Of a stretch of DNA of 64,000 nt, positions 8,098 to 16,627 are shown one piece after another; position 1 is the first letter of the stretch, and the number at the start of each line of letters is the position of its first letter. The translations under genes and the position numbers were made by a program. The stretch comes from Sciscionella marina DSM 45152. GTDB taxonomy: Bacteria; Actinomycetota; Actinomycetes; Mycobacteriales; Pseudonocardiaceae. Below the pieces are notes generated by a model. The model had not been told where the DNA came from, made no database searches, and saw nothing but the letters and a program-made list of their open reading frames with translations. Location of the stretch: NCBI RefSeq assembly GCF_000379465.1, contig NZ_KB905403.1, positions 181 to 64,180 of the forward strand, written 5' to 3'.

Positions 8098-9114
8098 ATG
8101 CCGAGCAATGAGCGCTGGTCCGAGGAGCGGTTGACGCCGCGTCGTCGGCAGGAATGGCGCGCGATGCTCGCTCGGCAGCATGGAGTCGTGCATGTGCGCC
8201 AGCTGCGTGAGTTCGCGATCACGAGGGGCGTGTTGCAGGCGAATCTGGATGCGCGGCGATGGCAACGGGTGGTCCGCGGCGTCTATGCGACATTCACCGG
8301 TCCGTTGACGCATTCGGCGAAGGTGGCCGCGGCGCTGCTCTATGGCGGGCCGACGGCGATGCTCAGCCATACGAGTGCGGCTGATCGTTGGCAAGGCAAA
8401 ACGGAACAACGGCGGCCGGCCGAGGTCGAGATCACCGTCGCCTATGGACGTTCGGCGATCTCCCAGCTGCCCTTGGTCAAGGTGCACCGGTCGCGCGCGA
8501 TCCGGCATATCGGCGCCGGTAATGATCCGGAGCGTACGAGGAGAGTGGACACGCTCACGGACCTCGCTGTGGCGGAACCGAGCGTGGCGGATGCCACCAC
8601 GATGTTCATCGGCCTCGCCGGACGCTGGCCGGTGACCGTCCGCCAGCTGGGGAGAAACCTCGAGGTGCGGCCGCCCTATCGGTACCGCAAGGCATTGAAC
8701 GGGGCGCTCAGGCTCGTTGCCAGCGGATTGATGTCCGAGTTGGAGCGCGAATACCTGGAGCTGGTCGAGCGCGCGCACGGCATACCGCCCGCGCGAAGGC
8801 AGCAACCGTTCCTCGTGGATGATCGGATTCTCTACGAGGACGCGACCTACGATCACCTGGGTGCTTTGCTGACCGTGCGCCTGGACAGCCGAACCTGGCA
8901 CGCGATGCCGTGGGTGGCTTTTCGGGACCGGCGAAGAGACAACGCCGCCGAACTGGCCGGCCGGTCACGACTGACCTATGGGTGGAACGAAGTCCACACC
9001 GATCCCTGTGGGGTCGCCGAGGAAGTCATCAGCGTCCTTCGCCGCAGTGGAGTGCTCTTCCTTGCCCGCCGCTGCCCGCGGTGCACGGTGAACACCCGCG
9101 CCGAGGCCGGCTGA
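8098..9114 (+). CDS. AbiEi-like antitoxin-domain protein with Vsr/DUF559-like C-terminus
   Basis: This 338-aa protein has an N-terminal winged-helix AbiEi_4-type domain at about residues 25-75 (VVHVRQLREFAITRGVLQANL ending RGVY). A C-terminal part at about 235-325 resembles the endonuclease-like domain of DUF559 proteins, with RTWH and DRRRDN blocks. Where family members usually have E-x-D-G, this one reads VRLDSR, so the nuclease site may be degenerate. No AbiEii-type nucleotidyltransferase toxin is adjacent, so it is not a classical toxin-antitoxin pair. Orphan genes of this type are common in actinobacteria; their role is unknown. Confidence 0.7.
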   Translation: MPSNERWSEERLTPRRRQEWRAMLARQHGVVHVRQLREFAITRGVLQANLDARRWQRVVRGVYATFTGPLTHSAKVAAALLYGGPTAMLSHTSAADRWQGKTEQRRPAEVEITVAYGRSAISQLPLVKVHRSRAIRHIGAGNDPERTRRVDTLTDLAVAEPSVADATTMFIGLAGRWPVTVRQLGRNLEVRPPYRYRKALNGALRLVASGLMSELEREYLELVERAHGIPPARRQQPFLVDDRILYEDATYDHLGALLTVRLDSRTWHAMPWVAFRDRRRDNAAELAGRSRLTYGWNEVHTDPCGVAEEVISVLRRSGVLFLARRCPRCTVNTRAEAG

Positions 9115-9205
9115 CCCCGCCGAGGGCCACTGAATCCGGACGGTCACCTACTCTGTGCCCCGCTGATCCCTCGCTACCGCCTCCGGCCTCGCCTGGAGAA
9201 CCCTT

Positions 9206-9247
9206 CGTGAGCGGATGTGCGGGTTCTAACCAACACAACCACTCACG
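9206..9247. repeat. 42-bp intergenic palindrome, copy 2 (CT centre)
   Basis: Imperfect left arm (CGTGAGCGGATGTGCGGGTT), centre CT, right arm AACCAACACAACCACTCACG. It lies between the convergent AbiEi-like and CBS genes and is followed by the leader motif ending at the CBS stop codon. Confidence 0.9.
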
Positions 9248-9266
9248 AAGCACGGAAAATCCCAGG

Positions 9267-9695
9267 TCAGCCCTTGACGATGTAGGTCTCGAGTTGTTCG
9301 CGGTCGGTTTCGAGTTTGGCGATCATGTGTTTGACGACGTCCCCGATCGAGACGATTCCGGCGAGCTGCTCGTCGTCGATGACCGGGATGTGCCGGACGC
9401 GCCGCTCGGTCATGGTGACCATGACACTGTCGACGGTGTCCTTCGACGTACACGTCACGATCGGCGTCGCCATGATCTGGCTGACCGGCCAGTCGAGCAC
9501 TCGTTCGCCACCGGCATGCAGATGTCGCACGATGTCGCGCTCGGATACGACACCGGACGGTTGCTGATCGGTGAGCACGACGACCGCGCCGATGTTGCGC
9601 TCGGCCAGTTCGGCCAGCAACTCGCGCACGGTGCTCCGCGATTCGACCGAGGCGACGTTTGACCCCTTACGTTGCAACACATCCGAGATGTACAT
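9267..9695 (-). CDS. CBS-domain pair protein
   Basis: This 142-aa protein is made almost entirely of two CBS domains (about residues 8-62 and 75-130, with the GVVSERDIVRHL and GIVSIGDVVKHM strand-helix signatures). Such stand-alone pairs bind adenosyl ligands and act as energy sensors; the mycobacterial Hrp1 protein has the same architecture. I chose the ATG at 9695 because MYISDVLQRKG is the normal family start; the longer upstream frame runs antisense to the intergenic region. The gene ends beside palindrome copy 2. Confidence 0.85.
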   Translation of the reverse strand: MYISDVLQRKGSNVASVESRSTVRELLAELAERNIGAVVVLTDQQPSGVVSERDIVRHLHAGGERVLDWPVSQIMATPIVTCTSKDTVDSVMVTMTERRVRHIPVIDDEQLAGIVSIGDVVKHMIAKLETDREQLETYIVKG

Positions 9696-9817
9696 AACAC
9701 GCTCCCGACAAGCGCTCAGCGGTGTGATCTCGGTTACAGTGTGCAGCGTTATGGAGTGGACGTAAATCCCCCATATCGCCCTAATCCCGAGGGACGGCAC
9801 AGGCCTGGGTGGAGAGG

Positions 9818-10204
9818 TCAGAGGTACAGGCCGGTCCCGTGGTCGGTCCGCTCGGTCGCGGTCGCGTGGACGTCGCGCTCGCGCATCACGAGGTAAGTTT
9901 TGGCCCCGATCTCGACCTCGAGCTGTTCCTCGGGGTTGAACAGCACCCGGTCGCCGACCTTGACGTTGCGCACGCTGTTGCCCACGCCGAGCACATCGCC
10001 CCACTCGAGCCGCTTGGCCATCTGGGCGGTCGCCGGAATCACGATCCCGCCGCCACTACGCCGCTCGCCTTCCTCGGGTGTGGTTCGCACGAGGAGGCGG
10101 TCGTGCAGCATCTGTATCTCGAGTTTCTGGTCGGCCACCTGCGGCATGGTATCGGTGCCCCGGTCCGGGCTTTCCGGGTCGGTACGGTCCAGCGTGCTAG
10201 GCAT
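9818..10204 (-). CDS. GroES-family co-chaperonin, possibly a second GroES
   Basis: This 128-aa protein matches the GroES fold: LHDRLLVR at the first strand, a glycine-rich mobile loop with IVIPATAQ, and the GVGNSVRNVKVGDRVLF turn. It has extensions at both ends compared with the usual ~97-100 aa. No groEL is in the window. Its ATG at 10204 overlaps the stop of the NHL/thioredoxin gene by 8 bp, so the two are translationally coupled. Starting at Met20 (MPQVADQK) would give a more standard length. It may be a specialised co-chaperone rather than the main GroES. Confidence 0.75.
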   Translation of the reverse strand: MPSTLDRTDPESPDRGTDTMPQVADQKLEIQMLHDRLLVRTTPEEGERRSGGGIVIPATAQMAKRLEWGDVLGVGNSVRNVKVGDRVLFNPEEQLEVEIGAKTYLVMRERDVHATATERTDHGTGLYL

Positions 10205-12038
10205 CGAGTCCTCCGAGGGGCAGCGCGAGGCGGTCGGTGCCGGTCGTGGTCACGGTGACCGGAACACCCCAGTCCTGTCTGGTCAGCTGGCAGGCAGGGT
10301 GTTCGATGGCCGGATCATCGGCGCAACTCGCGGCCTGCGCGACGACGTGCAGCACGCCCTCGCCGATGGTTTCGTCGATCACCAGTTCACGGGACAGGTC
10401 GGTGTTCGTGCCCTTCCCGGACACCAGCAACTCGGGTGGTGAGGCGGAGACCTCGACCCTGGTGGACGGTCCGTATCGAGTGTCGAGCCGCTGGCCCGGT
10501 GCCGCCGCGAAGATCACGTCGAGCCGGATCCGGCCGGGGCGTATTCCGGTCGCCGGCCTGCTGATCCGCATCGCCTCGCCGCGCACGAGTTGTTGGGCGA
10601 CACCGGGTGCCACGGGCCGCTCGATGCGGTGCGCCGCGGACGCGACGGTCAGGATCGATTCCTCGACGAGGAGTACATCCGATGGCTCGGCAAGGTCTTC
10701 GGCGAGGGTCGATACCTCGTCCGTCGCGGGGTCGTACCGGCGCAGGGCACCGTTGTAGGTGTCGGCGATGGCGATCGAGGCGTCGCCGAGGACGCCGACA
10801 CCGAGCGGATGCTGGAGTAGCGCCTCGGCAGCGGTGCCGTCCCGGTGTCCGAAGTCGAAGAGCCCGGTGCCGATCACGGTGTGCACCTGTCGATCGGTGT
10901 CGACGTAGCGCAGTGCGGAGGTTTCGGCGTCGGCCAGCCACAGCCGGTCAGCGGTAGCCGCGAGCCCGGACGGCTGGGCGAAATGCGCTTCGCCTGCCGG
11001 GCCGTCCTTCAGCCCTTCCACCGTGGTTCCCGCGAAGCGCCGCACCGTACCGGCGATCGGATCGAACACGCTCAGGGTGTGGTTGCCCGCCATCGCGATC
11101 ACGACGCCGCCGGTGGGGTGCCACCAGGCCACGTCCCACGGGCTGCTCAGTTCGATGTCGGTGGCCGGGCCGTCGGTGGCGCCGGCACGCCATTGACTGC
11201 CGACCCCGGCCACGGTGCGCACGGTTCCCGTGTCGAGATCGAGTCCGCGCAGCAGGTGATTGGCGGTGTCGGTGATGACCACGTCATAGCCGACTTCCCG
11301 GGCGATTTCCGTTGGCAGTGGCGTGATCCCGGACGGCTCAGCGAACTGGGCGGGCTCGTCGGCGCTGCCGCGTTCCCCCGTTCCGAATCGGCGCAGCTCG
11401 GTCACCCCGTCCGCGTCTAGTTCCACGACCGCATGCCGCGCCGAATCGGTGACGAGCAGCGTGCCTCGCGGTGTGTTCGCTACTTTCGCGGGGAAGCGGA
11501 GCGTCGTTGCCGGTGGTGGCGGTGGCACATAGGGGCCGTCGCCGCGGTGCAGGGTTCCGGCGGCCTCGTGCGTGGCGAGCTGCGTTTCGAGCACCGCCCG
11601 CAGCGCCTCGGCGTGGCCCTCGCCCGCCGCGACATGCACCAGGTACCCCTCCGGGTCGATGAGGGCGAGGGTCGGCCAGGCGCGCACGGCGTATTGCTGC
11701 CATGTCGTGAGCTCGGGATCATCGAGAACGGGATGGTGGACTTCGTAGCGTTCGACCGCGGCGAGCAACGCGTCCGGGTCCGCCTCGTGTTCGAACTTCG
11801 GGGAGTGCACGCCGATGGTCACCAGCACGTCCGTGAATTCGGCCTCGAGTTCGCGCAGCTCATCGAGCACGTGCAGGCAGTTGATGCAGCAGAACGTCCA
11901 GAAATCGAGCAGAACGAACTTTCCCCGGAAATCGCGGAGCTCGTAGTTCTTCCCGCCGGTGTTCAGCCAGCCGCGTCCGCTCAGCTCCGGGGCCCGGCTT
12001 TTCGCACGTTCACTCGTGGTTCGCACGTCTATCGGCAA
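10197..12038 (-). CDS. Thioredoxin-like domain + NHL-repeat protein (NHLRC2-like)
   Basis: This 613-aa protein joins an N-terminal TlpA/thioredoxin-like domain (about residues 15-155) to a C-terminal NHL beta-propeller (about 170-500) and a final beta domain. The redox motif is CCINC at residues 50-54, so the CxxC is Cys51-Cys54, as in the NHLRC2 family. There is no signal peptide, which suggests a cytoplasmic role. The substrate is unknown. The downstream GroES-like gene overlaps by 8 bp, which may mean a shared role in redox folding; that is inference. Confidence 0.8.
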   Translation of the reverse strand: MPIDVRTTSERAKSRAPELSGRGWLNTGGKNYELRDFRGKFVLLDFWTFCCINCLHVLDELRELEAEFTDVLVTIGVHSPKFEHEADPDALLAAVERYEVHHPVLDDPELTTWQQYAVRAWPTLALIDPEGYLVHVAAGEGHAEALRAVLETQLATHEAAGTLHRGDGPYVPPPPPATTLRFPAKVANTPRGTLLVTDSARHAVVELDADGVTELRRFGTGERGSADEPAQFAEPSGITPLPTEIAREVGYDVVITDTANHLLRGLDLDTGTVRTVAGVGSQWRAGATDGPATDIELSSPWDVAWWHPTGGVVIAMAGNHTLSVFDPIAGTVRRFAGTTVEGLKDGPAGEAHFAQPSGLAATADRLWLADAETSALRYVDTDRQVHTVIGTGLFDFGHRDGTAAEALLQHPLGVGVLGDASIAIADTYNGALRRYDPATDEVSTLAEDLAEPSDVLLVEESILTVASAAHRIERPVAPGVAQQLVRGEAMRISRPATGIRPGRIRLDVIFAAAPGQRLDTRYGPSTRVEVSASPPELLVSGKGTNTDLSRELVIDETIGEGVLHVVAQAASCADDPAIEHPACQLTRQDWGVPVTVTTTGTDRLALPLGGLDA

Positions 12039-12236
12039 CGCGCGTTCCAGCGTGCGTGTTCCTTCCGGCTGCCAGCCGGGAAAGCGGTCCAGGATGTGGA
12101 AAACCCCGCGGTGCTGTCAGGTCGGGGGTCCGACAGCATCACGGGGTCATCCAGTACATCGACGGAGCGTCGTGCTGCGTTACAACCTCGGCGAAATTCG
12201 CTTGAATTCGTGCGGTACCGCGGATTTTCGGGCAGT

Positions 12237-12374
12237 TCAGCGCATCCGCGCGTGCTGTGCGTGAGCGATGGTCGCCAGTTCGTGACGCATGCGGGCGCGG
12301 TCGATGCCCGCCTTTCTCGTCTTGTTCGTGCGGTTGCGCTCCTTGCGGGCACGAATCTTCGCGGTGATGTTCAT
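12237..12374 (-). CDS. Small basic protein (45 aa)
   Basis: A short, strongly basic protein, MNITAKIRARKERNRTNKTR and onward, ending HAQHARMR. The ATG at 12374 has a perfect GAGGAG ribosome-binding site 8 bp upstream, which decides the start. Composition suggests nucleic-acid or ribosome binding. I do not recognise the family with certainty. Confidence 0.6.
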   Translation of the reverse strand: MNITAKIRARKERNRTNKTRKAGIDRARMRHELATIAHAQHARMR

Positions 12375-12591
12375 GGGTGCGCTCCTCAGTTCTCGTCTGT
12401 CCCCTGCTGTCCAGTATGACGCAATCCGTACGCACGTGCCACTTATTCGATGGTAATTTGGCGCACGGGCCATTGATTATGCGGCTAATCAAGCTATTTG
12501 CAGCAGTTCATCCGGACACGTTCAGTCGCTAAGGCTACCTACCTATTTCTAGTGTTCATGCTAGATAACTGCAGACAGGGGTAGATCCACT

Positions 12592-12633
12592 CGTGCGTGG
12601 TTGTGTTGGTTCTAACCAACACTTCCACGCACG
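12592..12633. repeat. 42-bp intergenic palindrome, copy 3 (CT centre)
   Basis: Left arm CGTGCGTGGTTGTGTTGGTT, centre CT, right arm with two mismatches (AACCAACACTTCCACGCACG). It lies just after the 3' end of the AAA ATPase gene on the minus strand, with the CTGACCTG...GAACA leader between stop codon and palindrome. Confidence 0.9.
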
Positions 12634-12651
12634 AAGCGGTGTTCGCGCAGG

Positions 12652-13839
12652 TCAGCGGGTTAGCAGGAAGCGGCCGAAGTGGGGGACGGTGAAGGCGATG
12701 TGGCCGCGTTCGGCGGAGTAGACGAGCCCCTTCTTGATGAGGCTGTCCCTGGCTGGGGAGAGGGAGTTGGCGCGCCGACCGAGATGCCGGGCGACTTCGG
12801 TGCTCGCCGCGCCCGCGTCTGCGCCTTTGGTGAGCTCGGCCATGGCGTGCAGGTATTCGCGTTCGGCGGGGGTGGCGCGTTCGTAGCGGGACCCGAAGAA
12901 CCCGACGGCGAGCTCGGTTTCGGCTTCCGGGGCGGCCATCTGGACGTCTGTGACGGTGATCGGGTTCTGCGGTGCGGCGTCCCAGGCTGCTTTGCTGTAG
13001 GCCTGCACGAAGTAGGGGTACCCGCCGGATGTGTCGTAGAGGGCGTCGAGTGCCTCGGGCTCGATGTCGGCCTCTTCGCGTTCGATGGGGGCGAGTACCG
13101 CGCGGTCGGCGTCCTCGCGTTCGAGCCGGTCGATCCGTACGAAGCGGAAGAGGCGTTCGGAGTAGGACTTGGAGGCCGAGAGCACGGTCGGCAGGTGGGG
13201 CAGGCCCGCGCCGACCACGACGAGCGGCGCGCTGGACTGGGAGAGTTCGTGGCAGGCGGCGCACAAGGCGGAGACGTCCTCGGGGCGCACGTCCTGCATC
13301 TCGTCAATGAGCAGGGCCACCCCGCTGCCCACATCGGCGGCGAGCTCGGCGACATCGGTGAACAGTTCGACCAGGTCGATCTCGATGTCCCCGGAATCGG
13401 CGCGGCCGCTCGCGGCGGGTACGTCGATCCCCGGTTGCCATCGGTCCCGCAGTTTCGCGTCGCTCGGTGCGCTGCGCAGCGCGAATGCCTTGAGTACGGC
13501 GAGCGTGGCCTCGACCCGGTCCGGAGCACGATGGCGCACGGCGAGATCACGGATCGCGCGGTGCAACGCCGCGGAAAGGGGTCTGCGCAGTCCGGCGTCC
13601 GGGCGGGCCTCGACCTTGCCCGCGCCCCAGCCGTGCCGCATCGCCATCGAACGCAGCTCCGCGAGCAGCACTGTCTTGCCGACGCCGCGCAGGCCGGTGA
13701 GGACCAAGCTGCGTTCCGGTCGTCCTTTGGCGACCCGCTCCAGGACCACGTCGAACGCGGCGAGTTCACGGTCCCGGCCGGCCAGTTCGGGTGGGCGCTG
13801 TCCCGCTCCCGGAGCGAACGGATTGCGGACCGGATCCAT
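12652..13839 (-). CDS. AAA+ ATPase (Orc1/Cdc6-like AAA_16 type) with winged-helix C-terminus
   Basis: This 395-aa protein has Walker A GLRGVGKT at residues 49-56, Walker B VALLIDEMQD near residue 185, a sensor segment LVVVGAG shortly after, and a C-terminal winged-helix domain. The ATG at 13839 gives the normal MDPVRNPFAPGAGQRPPEL start; the longer frame above it is antisense to the DoxX-like gene. Families of this kind include stand-alone regulators and phage or plasmid partners. The role here is unknown. Its stop begins the leader of palindrome copy 3. Confidence 0.82.
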   Translation of the reverse strand: MDPVRNPFAPGAGQRPPELAGRDRELAAFDVVLERVAKGRPERSLVLTGLRGVGKTVLLAELRSMAMRHGWGAGKVEARPDAGLRRPLSAALHRAIRDLAVRHRAPDRVEATLAVLKAFALRSAPSDAKLRDRWQPGIDVPAASGRADSGDIEIDLVELFTDVAELAADVGSGVALLIDEMQDVRPEDVSALCAACHELSQSSAPLVVVGAGLPHLPTVLSASKSYSERLFRFVRIDRLEREDADRAVLAPIEREEADIEPEALDALYDTSGGYPYFVQAYSKAAWDAAPQNPITVTDVQMAAPEAETELAVGFFGSRYERATPAEREYLHAMAELTKGADAGAASTEVARHLGRRANSLSPARDSLIKKGLVYSAERGHIAFTVPHFGRFLLTR

Positions 13840-13951
13840 ATCGAGGACTGTATCGGGGTTTCTAGGATCGATCCAAGATTTTGGAATACGTGTCGAGAGT
13901 AGGTTCTCGGGAGGAAGCGGACTCATCGAGAACGGGACAGGTGGACTGAAC

Positions 13952-14365
13952 ATGCTTCGTCGGATCGCTCGACCACTGCTTGCCTGGGTCTTCGTCAGCG
14001 GCGGAATCGACACACTGCGGCACCCGGCTGGGCGGGTCGAGCTCGCGCGCCCACTGCTGGACAAGACCATCGGCGACCGCTCGCTCCCGGTACCGACCGA
14101 CCCGGAGACGCTGGTCAAGATCGACGCGCTGGTCAAGACCGGGGCCGGGCTCGCGCTCGGATTCGGGAAATGCCCGCGGTTGGCGGCGCTGCTGCTCGCC
14201 GCGAGCCTGGTACCGACCACGCTCGCCGGTCACTCCTACTGGGAACACGATGACGAGGCCTCGCGGGCCACACATCGGATCCACTTCGACAAGAACCTGG
14301 CATTGCTCGGCGGGCTGCTCATCGCCGCTCTCGACAAGGGCGAAAACCGAAAGCGGCCTTCGTGA
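13952..14365 (+). CDS. DoxX-family membrane protein
   Basis: This 137-aa membrane protein has about four hydrophobic helices and the DoxX features: an N-terminal RIARPLLAWVFVSGG helix, a GLALGFGK segment and a final LALLGGLLIAA helix. Family members associate with redox processes and thiosulfate:quinone or thiol metabolism, but most have no assigned reaction. The stop codon TGA (14363-14365) lies inside palindrome copy 4. It is divergent from the AAA ATPase gene. Confidence 0.8.
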   Translation: MLRRIARPLLAWVFVSGGIDTLRHPAGRVELARPLLDKTIGDRSLPVPTDPETLVKIDALVKTGAGLALGFGKCPRLAALLLAASLVPTTLAGHSYWEHDDEASRATHRIHFDKNLALLGGLLIAALDKGENRKRPS

Positions 14366-14402
14366 GTGGTTGTGTTGGTTAGAACCAACACAACCACTCA
14401 CG
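14361..14402. repeat. 42-bp intergenic palindrome, copy 4 (perfect, AG centre)
   Basis: Perfect 20-nt arms, CGTGAGTGGTTGTGTTGGTT and its complement, around AG. It sits between the convergent DoxX-like and symporter genes and overlaps the DoxX stop codon. Confidence 0.95.
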
Positions 14403-14420
14403 ACCGGGCAAAACCCCAGT

Positions 14421-16079
14421 TCAGGCTGGGTTTGTCGAGCTCGCCTTCTCGGGGAGAGGGGTGTCCTCGTCCACGTGGTAATCGTCGGCGGTGGTCTCGT
14501 CACCGCTGTCCTTGGCCCCGAACGCGCGGGCGATCAGGGTGACGAGGACGGCGACCACGAGGTTCGCGATGAGGGCGACGAAGCCGACGTAGATCTGTAC
14601 CTGCGAACCTTCGAAGGGGTGCCAGCCGAAGATCGACAGGTGCCCGAGTGGGAGTGCGGAACCACCGAAGTGTCCGGTTCCGTTCGCCCGGGGGATGCCG
14701 TAGAGCATGATGATCCCCCAGCCCATGCCGACGATCCAGCCCGCGATCAGGCCGGCTTTGTGCAGCCAGCGGGTGAACAGGGCGATCGCGACCGCGGGCA
14801 GAGTCTGCAGGATGAGCACGCCGCCGATCAGCTGCAGGTCGATGGAGAACTGCGGGTCGATGAAGACCACGAAGGCCACGGCACCGAATTTCACGATCAG
14901 TGAGGCGAGCTTGGCCTGTTTGGCTTCCTGGGCCGGGGTGGCATTGCGGCGGAGGTAGGACTTGTAGATGTTGCGGGTCCACATGTTCGCCGCGCCGATG
15001 GACATCACCGCTGCGGGCACGAGCGCACCGATCCCGATCGCGGCGTAGGCGATTCCGGCGAACCAGGACGGGAACTGGGTGCCGAACAGGTTGGGCACCA
15101 CGGTGTTCGTGTCCGGTTCACCGGTCGCGTTGTTGGTGATCGGGCTGGTGCCCGCGGCCAGCGCGATGAACCCGAGCAGGCACAGCAGGCCGAGCACGAA
15201 GGAGTACGCGGGAAGGGCGACCATGTTGCGTTTGATCACCCGGCGTCCCTTGGAGGCGAGCACGCCGGTCACCGAGTGCGGGTACAGGAACAGTGCCAGT
15301 GCTGAGCCGAATGCCAGGGTCGCGTACTGCAGCTGGTTGTTCCCGGTGAGCAGGATCGAGCCCTTCGGTTTGCCGGTCTTCGGGGAGATCTCACTCAGTT
15401 TCTGCTGCGAGATGTCGAAGATGTGGCCGAATCCGCCGAACTTGATGGGCAGGTAGATGACCGCCACGATGATCACGATGTAGATCAGTGCGTCCTTGAC
15501 CACCGCGATCAGCGCGGGCGCGCGCAGTCCCGACTGGTAGGTGTAGAGCGCGAGGATCACGAACGCGATCAGTAGCGGCAGGTGCCCGAGCAGGCCCGAG
15601 GCGTTGATCCCCATCGTGCGCAGTACCGCTTCGAGCCCGGCGAGCTGCAGCGCGATGTAGGGCATGGTCGCGACGATCCCGGTGATCGCGATCAACAGCG
15701 CGAGGGTCGGCGAGTTGAACCGACCGCGCACGAAATCGGCCGGGGTGACGTAACCCTTCGCGCGGGAGACCGACCACAGGCGAAGTGCGGGAAGCAGCAC
15801 GATCGGGTAGGCGATGATCGTGTACGGCAGGGCGTACATGCCCAGCGCCCCGCTGCCGAAGATCAACGCGGGCACCGCGACGAAGGTGTATGCGGTGTAG
15901 AGGTCCCCGCCGAGCAGGAACCAGGAGATCCAGGCGCCGAATCGGCGGCCGCCGAGTCCCCATTCGTCGATGTGGTCGAGCGAGGCGGACTTCCATCGTG
16001 CGGCGACGAAACCGAGCACGGTCACGAACGCGAACAACACGACGAAAACAACCAGTTCGACGATCTGTCCGCCGTTCAC
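14421..16079 (-). CDS. Sodium:solute symporter (SSS family)
   Basis: This 552-aa polytopic protein has about 13 predicted helices. It carries SSS features such as DEWGLGGRRFGAWISWFLLGGDLYTAYTF near the N-terminus and a GIGALVPAAVMSIGAANMW segment in a late helix. It starts at GTG 16079, overlapping the DUF3311 stop by 4 bp (GTGA), so the two are an operon. This pair is typical of monocarboxylate (MctP-like) uptake systems, in which the small DUF3311 protein accompanies the symporter. The substrate is not shown by the sequence. Confidence 0.88.
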   Translation of the reverse strand: MNGGQIVELVVFVVLFAFVTVLGFVAARWKSASLDHIDEWGLGGRRFGAWISWFLLGGDLYTAYTFVAVPALIFGSGALGMYALPYTIIAYPIVLLPALRLWSVSRAKGYVTPADFVRGRFNSPTLALLIAITGIVATMPYIALQLAGLEAVLRTMGINASGLLGHLPLLIAFVILALYTYQSGLRAPALIAVVKDALIYIVIIVAVIYLPIKFGGFGHIFDISQQKLSEISPKTGKPKGSILLTGNNQLQYATLAFGSALALFLYPHSVTGVLASKGRRVIKRNMVALPAYSFVLGLLCLLGFIALAAGTSPITNNATGEPDTNTVVPNLFGTQFPSWFAGIAYAAIGIGALVPAAVMSIGAANMWTRNIYKSYLRRNATPAQEAKQAKLASLIVKFGAVAFVVFIDPQFSIDLQLIGGVLILQTLPAVAIALFTRWLHKAGLIAGWIVGMGWGIIMLYGIPRANGTGHFGGSALPLGHLSIFGWHPFEGSQVQIYVGFVALIANLVVAVLVTLIARAFGAKDSGDETTADDYHVDEDTPLPEKASSTNPA

Positions 16080-16342
16080 TTGCCGTCCTCCCCGGAATTC
16101 TCTTGCGTGTCCTGCTTCTTCGGCTTCTTGTCCCTGGTCGCCAGGTAGACGATGGCGACGCTGATGACACCGATGAACACGAACAGGAACTGGTGCCAGT
16201 AGAAGTACGGCATGCCGAACAGCCGGGGCCGATCCGCGTTGTACATCGGGGTGAAGAGGACGATCAGCGGAACCAGTAACACCAGGTTCCACCACGACAG
16301 ACGCAGCCCGGAATGGCCGCGCCGCCTCGGCTCGGACGACAT
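16076..16342 (-). CDS. DUF3311 small membrane protein (symporter partner)
   Basis: This 88-aa protein has two membrane segments: WWNLVLLVPLIVLFTPMYN near residues 18-36, and FLFVFIGVISVAIVYLA near 52-68. A charged Lys/Glu tail follows. This is the DUF3311 layout, usually encoded just upstream of SSS transporters, as here. The ATG at 16342 has GAGGTC upstream; an in-frame ATG at 16378 is a less likely start. Confidence 0.85.
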   Translation of the reverse strand: MSSEPRRRGHSGLRLSWWNLVLLVPLIVLFTPMYNADRPRLFGMPYFYWHQFLFVFIGVISVAIVYLATRDKKPKKQDTQENSGEDGK

Positions 16343-16401
16343 CGGTGACCTCCAGCGGTTCGCAAGTGCCGGAATCATATGAGGTACGTGTGAAACCCCA
16401 A

Positions 16402-16446
16402 AACTGTCCCCAGCTGTGGACAGTTCCGGTACCTAGCTGTGGATAA
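16402..16446. promoter_or_regulatory. Inverted repeat with DnaA-box-like TGTGGATAA
   Basis: AACTGTCC (16402-16409) pairs with GGACAGTT (16418-16425), and TGTGGATAA at 16438-16446 is the reverse complement of the classical TTATCCACA box. The site is upstream of the DUF3311/symporter operon. It may be a DnaA-binding or other regulatory site. Confidence 0.4.
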
Positions 16447-16561
16447 CCCCGGTTTCGATACTCTCGGCAACCCCCGAATGGCCTAATCACCGCACTTCGC
16501 CAAGGGTTTGCCCGCTATTCACTTTCAGCTGAGTGATCCACAAGCGAGCCCTGGGACTGCT

Positions 16562-16603
16562 TGTGCGTGGTTGTGTTGGTTCTAACCAACACAACCACGC
16601 ACG
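16562..16603. repeat. 42-bp intergenic palindrome, copy 5 (CT centre)
   Basis: Arms TGTGCGTGGTTGTGTTGGTT and AACCAACACAACCACGCACG; only the outermost pair is T-G. It lies downstream of the XdhC-like gene on the minus strand. Confidence 0.93.
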
Positions 16604-16627
16604 ACCGCTTCGACCTGCGGGAACGGG

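Noticed and set aside
12652-14220. A 522-aa start for the AAA ATPase
   Set aside because: The first ~127 residues are antisense to the DoxX-like gene and low-complexity; the domain begins at MDPVRNPF (13839).
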